Assembly: GCA_021802325.1 (NCBI GenBank) | Contig: JAKAAM010000007.1 | Span: 1-32,856 of the forward strand | Direction of reading: 5' to 3' | Source: Nitrospirota bacterium | Lineage (GTDB): Bacteria > Nitrospirota_A > Leptospirillia > Leptospirillales > Leptospirillaceae | DNA: 32,856 nucleotides | In this document: positions 17,250 to 25,712 of the stretch, piece by piece | Numbering within the stretch: the first letter of the stretch is position 1 | How the letters are laid out: each line of letters begins with the position of its first letter | Made by a program: the position numbers and the translations under genes | Notes under the pieces: model-generated | Told to the model about the DNA's origin: nothing | Database searches by the model: none | The model's input: only the letters and a program-made list of their open reading frames with translations

Positions 17250-18187
17250 TATCCGGCGGGCCCACTGTCGGTCGCGATAGGGCCTGGATTCTCCAGGCCT
17301 TTGAAAGTCGTGATCTTCCTCTTCCCTCCCTCCATCAGATCGATGAGTGGATCTACAGCGCTCCCACCGATGCCGCACTTCTTGAGACGGTTTATGGGGC
17401 GCTCAAGGCCACATCTGTGGGCCGGGACATCGTCCTTCTGGGAATCGACTCCGGGCGACTGACCGAGGACGATCTGAAGGCCCTTGCCGGAAGGCTCTCG
17501 GGAGATATCGTCGGGATTTCCTCTCCCCAAGCTCTGGAGAAACTCAAGGAGGCCCTCTCCGCCCTTCTGTACGACAAAGTGGGGGGCGAGTCCGATCCGG
17601 TCATTCGATTTACCCTCCTCACCCGAGATCCGTGGCGGCTCTTTGCGATGGCCCTCTCCGGCCTTCCTCCGGAAAAGCTTCGAACATCAGGCAATCTGGA
17701 CCGTCCTATCGCGCTCGGCGTGGAACGGATGATGAAGGATCATGGAGATCGGCTTTCCCGGAAGGAGATTCTGGAGAGCTTCAGAAAATCCCGGGCATTC
17801 CTGAGGGAAGAAAAGAAAAGAATCCGCCTGGAAGCCGAAAGGGAACGTCAAAGGGAGAGAGATTTTCATGAATGGGTGCGCTCTCTCTGGAGCGACATTG
17901 AGGTCAGACGGGAGCTGGGCCTTCGCCCTTCGGAATTTGAAGAGTGGGTGGAGGGCGGCCGGATTCCGGTCGTTCTCCGCATCGAGTCGATCCGGAACGG
18001 GAGAATTCGGGAACGGCGTCTTTTCGACCCGGATGCCGTCCTGAAAATAACCCCGGCCACCATCGCACGATGGAGGCGGGGAGCGATGCGAAGGGTCGAG
18101 AAAGAGGGGCCGACTCCTCTCAGGAGGCGCCCCCGGTCCCGACGGGGGAAGGATCAGGGGCCCCCTCCCCTTCCAGGGCGAGGCTGA
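17246..18187 (+). CDS. conserved-looking hypothetical with coiled coil and C-terminal HTH-like segment
   Basis: A 313-residue soluble protein of no family I recognise. The N-terminal half (1-150) is mixed alpha/beta with no catalytic motif. It contains I-V-L-L-G-I-D-S-G-R near residue 52. A highly charged Arg/Lys/Glu helix (about 185-215) looks like a coiled coil. It is followed by E-L-G-L-R-P-S-E-F-E-E-W-V-E-G-G-R-I-P and then RRLFDPDAVLKI. That last pair resembles the helix-turn-helix and wing of MerR/excisionase-type DNA-binding domains, though this is a visual impression only. The tail is Arg/Pro-rich. It is coupled to nagZ by an ATGA overlap. Its stop abuts the convergent amidotransferase gene with no gap. 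Confidence 0.65.
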   Translation: MISGGPTVGRDRAWILQAFESRDLPLPSLHQIDEWIYSAPTDAALLETVYGALKATSVGRDIVLLGIDSGRLTEDDLKALAGRLSGDIVGISSPQALEKLKEALSALLYDKVGGESDPVIRFTLLTRDPWRLFAMALSGLPPEKLRTSGNLDRPIALGVERMMKDHGDRLSRKEILESFRKSRAFLREEKKRIRLEAERERQRERDFHEWVRSLWSDIEVRRELGLRPSEFEEWVEGGRIPVVLRIESIRNGRIRERRLFDPDAVLKITPATIARWRRGAMRRVEKEGPTPLRRRPRSRRGKDQGPPPLPGRG

Positions 18188-18916
18188 TTATTTCCGACGG
18201 TTCCTGAAGACCCGGGAGGCGTCGAGGAAGGCATTCCGAAGCCGCTGGCTGAAGAGGTCCCCGGAGGGCATCCGTTCCGGGTGCCACTGAACCCCCACGA
18301 AAAAAGGGTGGTCGGGGTCCCGGAAGCCCTCGATCAGGCTATCTCCGGAGGTCGCCTCGACCTTCAGCCGCTCTCCCAGCCGTTTGATCCCCTGGTGGTG
18401 AAAACTGTTGACCCGGGTTTGCCCATTCGCATTCCCGTTTCCCACTCCCAGATCCCTCCATCCCTCTCCCAGGGACACCTCATGATCCGAATCCTGATGG
18501 ACGAGCCCTTCCGGGAACATCGAAGGAAGATCCTGAATGAGCGATCCCCCCCGAAAGACGTTCATGGTCTGGAATCCCCCGCAGATCCCGAAGAGCGGGA
18601 TTCCCTCCCGTTCCGACAGGGAAATCAGGGAGAATTCGAAGGCCACTCTCTCCTCCGGCATCCAGTGTCCCGGAAGAAAGGTTTTCTCTTCTTTGTAGAA
18701 CCCTGGAGGAATATCCGGTCCGGAGCCGGACAGGACGATGCCGTCTAAAAAACTCCAGTCTTGCTGAAAGGAAGAGGAAGAAAAAGGGAGAAGAACGACG
18801 CGGGCGCCACCCTCCTGAAAGTAGGAGACATAGGAGGATTTCAGGAAAAAGCGGGGATCACGACCGGGTTCCGCAGGGGCGAAATCGGTCGTGATTCCGA
18901 TGAGAAGGGAATCCAT
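18188..18916 (-). CDS. class I glutamine amidotransferase-like hydrolase (peptidase C26)
   Basis: A 242-residue protein of the gamma-glutamyl-gamma-aminobutyrate hydrolase (PuuD) type. The nucleophile elbow is G-I-C-G-G-F-Q-T-M-N-V with Cys112, where most relatives have GICRGxQ. R-G-G-S-L-I-Q-D-L follows directly, as in the family. The other triad members are His212 and Glu214 in VQWHPE. SFHHQGIKRL supplies the usual substrate-loop histidine. It probably cleaves gamma-glutamyl amides, but the substrate is not determined by sequence. No good ribosome-binding site precedes the ATG. It starts 14 bases after the DEAD-box helicase stop on the same strand and is likely translated from that transcript. 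Confidence 0.85.
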   Translation of the reverse strand: MDSLLIGITTDFAPAEPGRDPRFFLKSSYVSYFQEGGARVVLLPFSSSSFQQDWSFLDGIVLSGSGPDIPPGFYKEEKTFLPGHWMPEERVAFEFSLISLSEREGIPLFGICGGFQTMNVFRGGSLIQDLPSMFPEGLVHQDSDHEVSLGEGWRDLGVGNGNANGQTRVNSFHHQGIKRLGERLKVEATSGDSLIEGFRDPDHPFFVGVQWHPERMPSGDLFSQRLRNAFLDASRVFRNRRK

Positions 18917-18930
18917 GGCAGGGTCGGGCC

Positions 18931-20319
18931 CTAGGAATCCTGGTTCGATGCCGGCCGGGGAGCGGTCCGGAAGGGACGCGGGGCGGCCGAGCCGTAGGGT
19001 TTCCGGACTCCGGAGGAAGGACGATCCCGCTTCCAGTCAGACCCTCCGTCACCCGTCGATTCGGATCGGTTGCCCGACCGGAAGGAGGGACGGGAATCCC
19101 CTCTGCGGTCTTCGGTCCGGTATGGCCGGTCGGACCGCTGGCCGGACCGTGGGCCGGAGCTCCTGAAGGGCCGGTTTGACGAGGAGGAAGGGGGAGGAGA
19201 AAGGGGAGAGATCGGAACCGCGTTGCCAAGGAGGCGCTCGATGTCCCGGAGAAGGGGTCTGTCGGCCGGGTGGCAAAAGGAGATGGCCCGACCGGACCGA
19301 CCGGCTCGTCCCGTCCGTCCAATTCTGTGGACGTAGTCTTCGGGGGACTGGGGAAGATCATAGTTGACGACGCAGGTCACCGTGTCGATGTCGAGACCCC
19401 GGGCCGCGACATCGGTCGCGACCAGGATCCGGGTCTGACCGGCGCGGAAGCGGGAAAGGACCCGATTGCGCTGGGACTGGCTCTTGTCTCCATGGAGGGC
19501 GTCGCTCGGGAACCCCTCCCTCAGAAGGGAATCCGACAGCTCTTCCGCACCCCTCTTGGTCCGGGTGAAGATCAATGTCTGACCTTCCGTGGTCTGGGGT
19601 TCGGTGAGGATGGTTTTGAGAAGCCCCCACTTCTGGGATCCATGGCCGATGGAGACAACCTCCTGGTCGATGGAGACAGGGGGGGCTCCTGAGGTCTCGA
19701 GCCGGATCAGGACAGGGTCTTTCTGATAGGTTTTTGTCAGATTCTGGATCCGGGTCGGAAGTGTGGCGGTGAAGAGGAGGGTCTGCCGGTCGGCCGGAAG
19801 AGCCTTGAGAACGGTTTCGACATCGGGGAGGAAGCCCATGTCGAGCATGCGGTCGGCTTCGTCGAGAACGATGGTGTGGACATGCGAGAGGGAGATCGTG
19901 CCCCGCTGCATATGGTCGATCAGACGGCCGGGGGTGGCGATGGCCAGATCCCAGGGGCGTCTCAGATTGTCCATCTGGCGGCGCATGTCTGTTCCTCCGA
20001 CAAGAAGAACCGTTCGGCTCCGGAGATACTTCCCGTACTCGCGGGCCGACCGTTCAATCTGTCCGGCCAGTTCGCGTGTGGGGGAGAGGACAAGAATCTG
20101 ATGGCGAACCCGGTCTCCCTGGGCGCGCTTGTTCCTGTGGAGGGAGGGAAGAAGGAATCCTCCTGTTTTTCCGGATCCTGTCTGTGCGACGCCCAGGACA
20201 TCCCGCCCTTCGATGATCGGAGGGATGGTCTGTTTCTGGATCGGGGTGGGGGAATTGTGATTGAGGTCTGAAAGCGCGCGCAGAAGATCCGGATTGAGGC
20301 CGAGGGACTCAAAAGACAT
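18931..20319 (-). CDS. DEAD-box ATP-dependent RNA helicase, RhlE-like
   Basis: A 462-residue RNA helicase. The RecA-like core occupies about residues 1-365. The Q motif (P-T-P-I-Q-K-Q) is at 24-30, Walker A AQTGSGKT at 45-52, then PTRELAGQ, VLDEADRML (DEAD box) and T-A-T-L-P in the SAT position. Motif VI is H-R-I-G-R-T-G-R. The C-terminal ~90 residues are disordered and rich in Arg, Ser, Gly and Pro (RPFRSSGPRSGQRSDRPY-like), typical of RNA-tethering tails in RhlE and SrmB. Such helicases help ribosome assembly and mRNA turnover, often in the cold. The ATG at 20319 follows TTTAGGAGCAACA. A strong promoter about 310 bases upstream implies a long leader. Confidence 0.94.
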   Translation of the reverse strand: MSFESLGLNPDLLRALSDLNHNSPTPIQKQTIPPIIEGRDVLGVAQTGSGKTGGFLLPSLHRNKRAQGDRVRHQILVLSPTRELAGQIERSAREYGKYLRSRTVLLVGGTDMRRQMDNLRRPWDLAIATPGRLIDHMQRGTISLSHVHTIVLDEADRMLDMGFLPDVETVLKALPADRQTLLFTATLPTRIQNLTKTYQKDPVLIRLETSGAPPVSIDQEVVSIGHGSQKWGLLKTILTEPQTTEGQTLIFTRTKRGAEELSDSLLREGFPSDALHGDKSQSQRNRVLSRFRAGQTRILVATDVAARGLDIDTVTCVVNYDLPQSPEDYVHRIGRTGRAGRSGRAISFCHPADRPLLRDIERLLGNAVPISPLSPPPSSSSNRPFRSSGPRSGQRSDRPYRTEDRRGDSRPSFRSGNRSESTGDGGSDWKRDRPSSGVRKPYGSAAPRPFRTAPRPASNQDS

Positions 20320-20625
20320 TGTTGCTCCTAAAGGATAGCCTAACATGATTGGTGACGGCGGGAATCGATTCGGGGACAAGAAAAGTCCGATCGGAGGCGT
20401 GGAGCCATTTGGCACCGCGGCGCGTCCGAGCCGCAATGGAGCGGAATCGGATATCGGACGCCGAAGGAACCTGTCCTTGTCAACAGAGTGCCGGGAATAT
20501 TTGCAGAGACTTGAACACGCGGTCGGACGTTAGGTCCATCTGGCAGGGTCAATTCAATGAGTTCCGGCGAATTCGGCGCATGCTTGCGACGCGATACACA
20601 TTCCATGATGCCCGACGTATATCGA
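20320..20625 (-). promoter_or_regulatory. long untranslated leader of the DEAD-box helicase gene
   Basis: About 306 bases separate the predicted transcription start from the helicase ATG. I see no convincing gene here; the open frames in the stretch lack ribosome-binding sites and family resemblance. Long structured leaders are common for cold-inducible helicase genes that control their own mRNA, so a regulatory role is plausible but inferred. Confidence 0.45.
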
Positions 20626-20631
20626 ATATTT

Positions 20632-20660
20632 ATTATCGACTCGTCGATTCTGAAAGTCAA
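20632..20660 (-). promoter_or_regulatory. sigma70-type promoter of the helicase gene
   Basis: Read on the - strand: TTGACT (5/6, 20660-20655), 17-base spacer, GATAAT (5/6, 20637-20632). It lies in AT-rich DNA between two GC-rich genes. No better promoter is seen closer to the gene. Confidence 0.7.
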
Positions 20661-20786
20661 GGGAAATCAGGGATTCCTCCGGGGGAGGCGAGGGACGGCA
20701 TTGACGGGCGATGATGTCTGGGCTTTTGGGAAAATGAACGGGGCTTGTTTCGGGATCCGGAAAGAAGGGCGCAAGGAACGGAGGAA

Positions 20787-20804
20787 GGGGCCGTTGCCGG
20801 CCCC
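20787..20804 (-). terminator. GC hairpin after the Spy-like gene
   Basis: GGGGCCG (20787-20793) and CGGCCCC (20798-20804) form a 7-bp stem with a 4-base loop, 8 bases past the stop. The - strand then runs into a pyrimidine-rich stretch (TTCCTCCGTTCCTT). It is an imperfect intrinsic terminator. Confidence 0.5.
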
Positions 20805-20811
20805 GGAGATG

Positions 20812-21306
20812 CTATTTGAGGGTGGAGAGTTTGTTCTGCTGGGATTTTGAGAGCACATTCGCTGCGGCAAGATGGCCCGCAAGATGATCCGCCGTCGCCT
20901 GGGCCATGAGCCAGGCAATGCCATGAAGATCCTTGTGGATCTTGGAGGCAGAGGGATGGGCCGTGGAGGCCATCTTCAGATAGGAGGCCCGGAGAGATTC
21001 GATCTTTTTCATTTGGGCCAGAGAGCGGTCGAGCATGTGGCGGCGGATCACCTTGAGTTTTTTTACCTGTTTGTCGCTCAGTCCGAGATCCTTGGCATGG
21101 GAGAGCATGAAGGTGACCCCGGGGTGGTTCTTGAAGACCTGGGGAAGAAGAAAATCGGTCCCGGCTTTCTTCCGGAATTCGTCGAACTTCTTGGCGGTCT
21201 TTTCGCCGGTCAAGGGGGGGAGATTGTCCGCCATGGAAAAGGCGGGGAAGGAAAGGGTCGCGGCCAACGCCGCGATGGAAAGAAGAAGGGAGGTTTTTCT
21301 GAGCAT
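20812..21306 (-). CDS. periplasmic Spy/CpxP-like protein
   Basis: A 164-residue exported, mostly alpha-helical protein. The signal peptide runs to about residue 25 (cleavage near SMA-D). The mature part holds LGLSDKQVKKLKVIRR and, near the end, VLSKSQQNKL. These resemble the paired L-T-x-x-Q motifs of the Spy/CpxP periplasmic chaperone and metal-stress family. It is rich in Lys and His and has no Cys. A chaperone or stress role fits but is inferred from a loose motif. ATG at 21306 follows AAAGGAGTTCTC; the longer in-frame reading runs back through the terminator of the cytochrome gene and is unlikely. Only about 35 bases separate that terminator from this start. Confidence 0.7.
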   Translation of the reverse strand: MLRKTSLLLSIAALAATLSFPAFSMADNLPPLTGEKTAKKFDEFRKKAGTDFLLPQVFKNHPGVTFMLSHAKDLGLSDKQVKKLKVIRRHMLDRSLAQMKKIESLRASYLKMASTAHPSASKIHKDLHGIAWLMAQATADHLAGHLAAANVLSKSQQNKLSTLK

Positions 21307-21340
21307 GAGAACTCCTTTGATGGATTTGAGCCGGATTATG

Positions 21341-21369
21341 AAAAAAGCCAAGACCTTAAAGGTCTTGGC
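21341..21369 (-). terminator. Rho-independent terminator of the cytochrome c gene
   Basis: A 10-bp stem GCCAAGACCT/AGGTCTTGGC with a 3-base loop (21347-21369) is followed on the - strand by TTTTTT. It lies 37 bases after the cytochrome stop and just ahead of the next leftward gene. That gene then depends on read-through or a promoter buried nearby. Confidence 0.9.
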
Positions 21370-21406
21370 CGAAACCTGCAGCATTGGTTTTCGGAGTAAG
21401 GGAGCC

Positions 21407-21736
21407 TTACTTTGTGGCCAGAACCCAATCCGCCACTTTTTTGGCCTGTTCCATGGACATTCCCGGGTGGGGCGGCATCATGATCCCTCCCGTTATCTTG
21501 TCCCAATGACCATTTCCGCCCGAGATGATCTTCTTCGCCAGCATGTCAGCGGCATCCTTCTGGCCACGATAGCGGTCCGCCACCATTTTGAATGAAGGGC
21601 CAACCATCTTCTGGTCCAGAGAATGGCAGGCGAAACATCCCTGCTCGTTGATCAGCGCCTTGATCTCAGTCGCCCCTGACGGAGATGCAAAGGCCAGAAC
21701 AGCAACTACACCCAAGGAAGCCTTCAGGATCTTCAT
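21407..21736 (-). CDS. class I cytochrome c (c551/c552-like)
   Basis: A 109-residue periplasmic monohaem cytochrome. After a signal peptide (cleavage near SGA-T at 22) the mature protein is about 87 residues. Its single haem motif CFACH is at 34-38. The segment M-V-G-P-S-F-K-M-V-A-D-R-Y follows, typical of cytochrome c551. The sixth-ligand Met lies in GGIMMPPHPGMS, most likely Met87. It would shuttle electrons between membrane complexes and periplasmic or outer-membrane oxidoreductases; in an iron oxidiser it would be a respiratory carrier, which is inference. It has a near-consensus promoter upstream and a strong terminator downstream, so it is mainly monocistronic and probably well expressed. 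Confidence 0.93.
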   Translation of the reverse strand: MKILKASLGVVAVLAFASPSGATEIKALINEQGCFACHSLDQKMVGPSFKMVADRYRGQKDAADMLAKKIISGGNGHWDKITGGIMMPPHPGMSMEQAKKVADWVLATK

Positions 21737-21820
21737 GTGGGACTCCCCCTGAAAAGGTTCTGTTGTCCACTCTCGATCATTCTTGTCGACGGAAGAGAAA
21801 CTCCCTCCAACGACAGTTCA

Positions 21821-21848
21821 ATTATAGCCCTATTGGAAGAAAAGGCAA
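21821..21848 (-). promoter_or_regulatory. strong promoter of the cytochrome c gene
   Basis: On the - strand: TTGCCT (4/6, 21848-21843), 16-base spacer, perfect TATAAT (21826-21821). Transcription from about 21814 gives a leader of about 78 bases. It is one of the best -10 boxes in the window. Confidence 0.7.
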
Positions 21849-21939
21849 TTTTGAAAGGGTGGGGGACAGCAGGGCTCCGGTCGTGGGAGGGCAGATCCGG
21901 AGGTTCTCAAGAAATAGCACAAAATCGATGCATTCGCCT

Positions 21940-24900
21940 TCAGCGGGGGAGAGTGTCCTGGAGCTCCCTGAGAGCGTCCTTGGCCTGAACGACCCTTTGA
22001 TTGGCGGCCTTTCTGAACCACTGGAGGGCCTGGCCCGGATCTTGCGGAACGCCCCGTCCGCTTCGATAGAGGACGCCCAGAATATATTGAGCCTGGGGAT
22101 GCCCCGTCTCGGCGGCCATCGCGATCCACAGGGCGGCTTCGGACGGGTCCTGCGGGATTCCCTGTCCTTCAAGGGTCATCATCCCAAGATTGTACTGGGC
22201 CTCGGCATCGTCCTGCTCGGCCGCTTTCCGAAACCAGAATGCGGCCTCCACGGGGTTGGCGGAAAGGCCTCCCCGACCTGTGCGGAACATTGTTCCGAGG
22301 CGCCCCTGCGCTTCGGACAATCCCTGCTCAGCCGCTCTTCGGATCCAGATTGTGCTCTCCTGTTCATTGCGGGGGGTCCCCTTTCCTTCGAGGAAAAGGC
22401 GTCCCAGGTGAAGCTGGGCTTCGGGGGAGCCGGCATGCGCCGCCTTCTCGGTCCAGAGGAATCCTTCCTCCTCAAGGCCTCCGGTTCCCCCATCGGTCAG
22501 AAGGATGCCGAGGCGGGACTGGGCCCCGACGTATCCCTGTTCGGCGGCTTTTCGGTAAAATCCTATGGCCGCAGACAGATCGGGATCCACCCGATTCCCT
22601 TCTTCAAAGACAAGCCCGAGACGGAATGCGGCCAGGGGATTCCCTTTTTCTGCCGCCAGGCGGAGCCATCGGAGGCCCGACTCAAAATCGCTCCCTGGGC
22701 CCTGGCCGTCGAGAAGAGAAAGCCCCAGACGGAGCTGGGCGTCGGTGATTCCTTGCTCGGCCGCCCTCTGGATCCAGGTCATGGCCTCTTCCTGGGCGCC
22801 GAAGGAGGGATCGGCCTGATAGAGGAGGCCCAGTCTCAGCTGGGCCTCCGGATCTCCGTTTTCCGCGGCCTTGCGGGTCCATTCATGGCCCTGGAGGCGA
22901 TCCGCGTGAACTCCTTCGCCTTCGAGAAAGAGTCGTCCCAGAAGGGCCTGGGCCTCCCGGAATCCGGCCTCGGAGGCTTTTCTGAGCCAGTGGAGGCCTT
23001 CCTCCCGGAATTCCGGGAGGTCGACAAGGCGGAGGGAAAGAAGAAATTGAGCCTGGGGGTGGCCGGCCTCCGAGGCTTTTCTCATCCATTCCAGGCCCTC
23101 CCGCCGCTCGTCCGGCGACTCCCTCTCCAGAAGACGCCGCCCGATTTCGTATTGGGCCTCGACCTGCTCCCCCATGGCCGCCAGACGGAACCACTGCAGG
23201 GCCTGCTCGTCTCCGGCCTCTCCATGGCTCAGGCAACGGAGGACGGCCGCCCGGAACTGGGCGTCGGCAATTCCGGATTCGGCGGCTTTTTCAATCCACC
23301 CGACGGCCTCTTCCCGAAAAACGGGGTTGTCTTTTTCCTCAAGGAGGATTTTCCCAAGTTCGAACTGGGCCAGCGGCATTCCGGCTCCGGCGGCCTTTCT
23401 GAGCCATTCGATCACCTGCTCCCGATCGGCCGTGATGTCCCCTCGCAACGCGAGTTCCGAAAGGGCCTCCAGCGCTTCGGGGATGTTGCTTTCAGCGGAT
23501 TTGCGAATCCAGTCGATCCCGGCGGCGCGCTCCCCATCTTCCAGGAGAAGGCGGCCCAGCGCGAGCTGGGCCCGGAGCTCTCCTTTTTCGGCCGCGATTC
23601 GGAACCAGTCCCTGGCCTTCTCCCTGTGGCCCTTTTCAAGCTCCCAGGTGGCCAGGAGAAGCTGCGCTTCCGGAAGGTCCCTCTTGGCGGCCCGTTCAAG
23701 GGAATTCCGGGCCATCTCCTCATCCCGGGGAAGCCCTCCCCGTCCCTCCCTGTGGAAGAAAGCCAGGGCGAGATGCGCTTCCGGAAGATCCATGCGGGCG
23801 GCCTCGGCGAGCCATCGCAGGGCTTCCTCGTCATTGACCGGAACTCCCCCCCGTCCTTCGATGGAATAGAGGGCCATCTGGAGCATGGCCTGGGGGACGC
23901 CGCCCTCCGCTGCCTTCCGGTACCAGTAAGCCAGCTCTTCGTCGATCCCCGGTGGATTCTCGGGATTTTTTTCCAGAGCCTTTGCGAGGCGGAACTGGGC
24001 CATGGGGATATTGGCCAGGGCCGCCATCCTGAAATAGATGACGGCGGAAACCGGGTCGGTCACCCGGCCTCCCCGTCCTTCCTCCAGGCGTATGCCCCAC
24101 TCCAGCCAGGCCTCGGGAAGACCCTTTTCCGCCGCACGGCGGATCCAGTCTTCTCCGGCGGCTTCGTCGCGATCCAGCCCCCCGCGTCCCTCCTCGAGGT
24201 ACTGGCCGAGACGGAGCATCGCTCCGGGGACCTCCCCCCGCTCGGCCGCCATTTGGAATAGCTGGGCGGCACGTCTTTCATCAGGAGGACCGAGCGATCC
24301 GGCCTCCTCCATGAGAGCCAGCCGGTAAGCGGCCTCCGGATGGCCCTGGTCGAGCGCGGCCTTGAAGAGCCGGGCCGCCTTCTCGGGATCGCCCGGAAGA
24401 TACTGGCCCTCCAGGGTCAACAGACCCAGTCGGTACTGGGCTTCGCGATCGCCGGCCTCCGCCGCGCGATTGAACCACTTGATGGCCTCCCCCATGTTCG
24501 GGGTGACGTGGATCCCTTCCTGATAGATTTCTCCCAGGGTCTCGAGTGTTTCCAGCAGTCCTTGCTCTCCCGCCCTTTCGAACCACTGAAGGGCCTTGGC
24601 CGGTTCGCTCGTGCCCGTGAGGATCCCTTTCTGGTGAAAGACGCCCACCTGGTATTCCGCTTCGGGGAGCCCCTGGGTGGCGGCCTTGGTAAACCAGTAG
24701 AAGGCGAGGGAGTTGTTCTGGGGAAGAAGGCGTCCTTCGAGATGAAGCATGCCCAAAACATGCTGGGCTTCAGGGTCTCCGGAGAGCGCGGCTTTCCGGA
24801 TCCATTCGATTCCCTGCTCTTCCTGTTGGGGAATCCCCCGTCCCTCGAGAAGAAGCACCCCCAGAAGGGCCTGGGCCCGGACATGATTCTTTTCGGCGGC

Positions 24901-25656
24901 CTGCTGGAACCAGAGGGAGGCCTGGACCGTGCTTTGCTCGACGATCCGTCCTTCGTAATAGAGGAGCCCGATGTTGAACTGAGCCTCCGGATCCTCCGAT
25001 TCCGCCGCCCGCATCAGCCAGTCGCGACCCTCTTCCGGCTGGAAGAAGGAGTGGCCTTCTTCCATGAGCAGAATCCCCAGATAATACTGGGCCCGGCTGT
25101 CGCATTTCTCTGCCGCTTTTCGAAACCAGAAGACCGCCCTTTCCGGGTCCCTAGGCAGGCTCCGTCCATGGAGACAGGCCAGACCAAGATTGAACTGGGC
25201 TGCACTGTCTCCCGCATGGGCCGCCTCCTCGATCCACTCGATGGGATCGATGTCTTCCTCAGGAAGGACCTTCGCCTCCAGGTAGAGGGTACCATAGAGG
25301 CTCTTGGCCTCGGTCATTCCCTGTCGGGCGGCCTGTTTGATCAGGGAGGCTCCCCGGGAGAGCGACTGAGGGAGTCCCCGTCCTTCGAAGAGCATGAGTC
25401 CCAGATTGTATTGGGCCGCCGCGAGACCCTGATCCGCCGCCCGTTCGAACCAGAGGGCGGCCTGCGAAAGGTCCTGAGGGACGCCTTTTCCCTTGAGGTG
25501 GAGGAGTCCCAGATTGTACTGGGCCCTGGCATTTCCCTGGTCGGCGGCCTTCCGGATCAGTCGGGCGGCGGGAACAGGATCGAGCCCCTTCAGTGAAGTG
25601 GCAGTCCCGGCCTCATAGGCTTTGAGGTTGAAGAGAAGACCTATTTTCTGCCACAT
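21940..25656 (-). CDS. giant Sel1-like repeat protein (about 33 repeats)
   Basis: A 1238-residue protein built almost wholly of tandem 32-38-residue Sel1-like repeats. The repeat pattern is A-Q-x-x-L-G-x-L-x-x-x-G-x-G then WxRKAAEQG. I count about 33 units from residue 34 to the end, the last truncated. There is no signal peptide, membrane helix, enzyme domain or linker. Sel1 repeats are paired helices that stack into a superhelix for protein-protein binding. This one would form a very long cytoplasmic solenoid. Several central repeats have lost the G-x-G turn or are shortened (32 residues). ATG at 25656 is preceded by GGAGCCCCC. ATG at 25674 is possible; the frame stays open to 25941 but that part looks non-coding. 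The partner is unknown. Confidence 0.9.
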   Translation of the reverse strand: MWQKIGLLFNLKAYEAGTATSLKGLDPVPAARLIRKAADQGNARAQYNLGLLHLKGKGVPQDLSQAALWFERAADQGLAAAQYNLGLMLFEGRGLPQSLSRGASLIKQAARQGMTEAKSLYGTLYLEAKVLPEEDIDPIEWIEEAAHAGDSAAQFNLGLACLHGRSLPRDPERAVFWFRKAAEKCDSRAQYYLGILLMEEGHSFFQPEEGRDWLMRAAESEDPEAQFNIGLLYYEGRIVEQSTVQASLWFQQAAEKNHVRAQALLGVLLLEGRGIPQQEEQGIEWIRKAALSGDPEAQHVLGMLHLEGRLLPQNNSLAFYWFTKAATQGLPEAEYQVGVFHQKGILTGTSEPAKALQWFERAGEQGLLETLETLGEIYQEGIHVTPNMGEAIKWFNRAAEAGDREAQYRLGLLTLEGQYLPGDPEKAARLFKAALDQGHPEAAYRLALMEEAGSLGPPDERRAAQLFQMAAERGEVPGAMLRLGQYLEEGRGGLDRDEAAGEDWIRRAAEKGLPEAWLEWGIRLEEGRGGRVTDPVSAVIYFRMAALANIPMAQFRLAKALEKNPENPPGIDEELAYWYRKAAEGGVPQAMLQMALYSIEGRGGVPVNDEEALRWLAEAARMDLPEAHLALAFFHREGRGGLPRDEEMARNSLERAAKRDLPEAQLLLATWELEKGHREKARDWFRIAAEKGELRAQLALGRLLLEDGERAAGIDWIRKSAESNIPEALEALSELALRGDITADREQVIEWLRKAAGAGMPLAQFELGKILLEEKDNPVFREEAVGWIEKAAESGIADAQFRAAVLRCLSHGEAGDEQALQWFRLAAMGEQVEAQYEIGRRLLERESPDERREGLEWMRKASEAGHPQAQFLLSLRLVDLPEFREEGLHWLRKASEAGFREAQALLGRLFLEGEGVHADRLQGHEWTRKAAENGDPEAQLRLGLLYQADPSFGAQEEAMTWIQRAAEQGITDAQLRLGLSLLDGQGPGSDFESGLRWLRLAAEKGNPLAAFRLGLVFEEGNRVDPDLSAAIGFYRKAAEQGYVGAQSRLGILLTDGGTGGLEEEGFLWTEKAAHAGSPEAQLHLGRLFLEGKGTPRNEQESTIWIRRAAEQGLSEAQGRLGTMFRTGRGGLSANPVEAAFWFRKAAEQDDAEAQYNLGMMTLEGQGIPQDPSEAALWIAMAAETGHPQAQYILGVLYRSGRGVPQDPGQALQWFRKAANQRVVQAKDALRELQDTLPR

Positions 25657-25692
25657 GGGGGCTCCGCAATACATTGAAGGATGGACACACGT

Positions 25693-25712
25693 GCCTGTAA
25701 CGGCCTGTAACG
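25693..25712 (-). repeat. tandem 10-bp direct repeat upstream of the Sel1 gene
   Basis: GCCTGTAACG occurs twice back to back (25693-25702 and 25703-25712), 37-56 bases upstream of the Sel1 start. The 10-bp period puts both copies on the same face of the helix, as in activator sites. Most of 25713-26069 holds nothing else firmly supported. Confidence 0.45.

Noticed and set aside
21685..24261. An 858-residue open frame on + through the Sel1 gene, with another of 418 residues at 24340-25596
   Set aside because: They are antisense to a protein with clear repeats. Their apparent periodicity mirrors the Sel1 repeats, and high GC suppresses stops. No ribosome-binding site or family resemblance.
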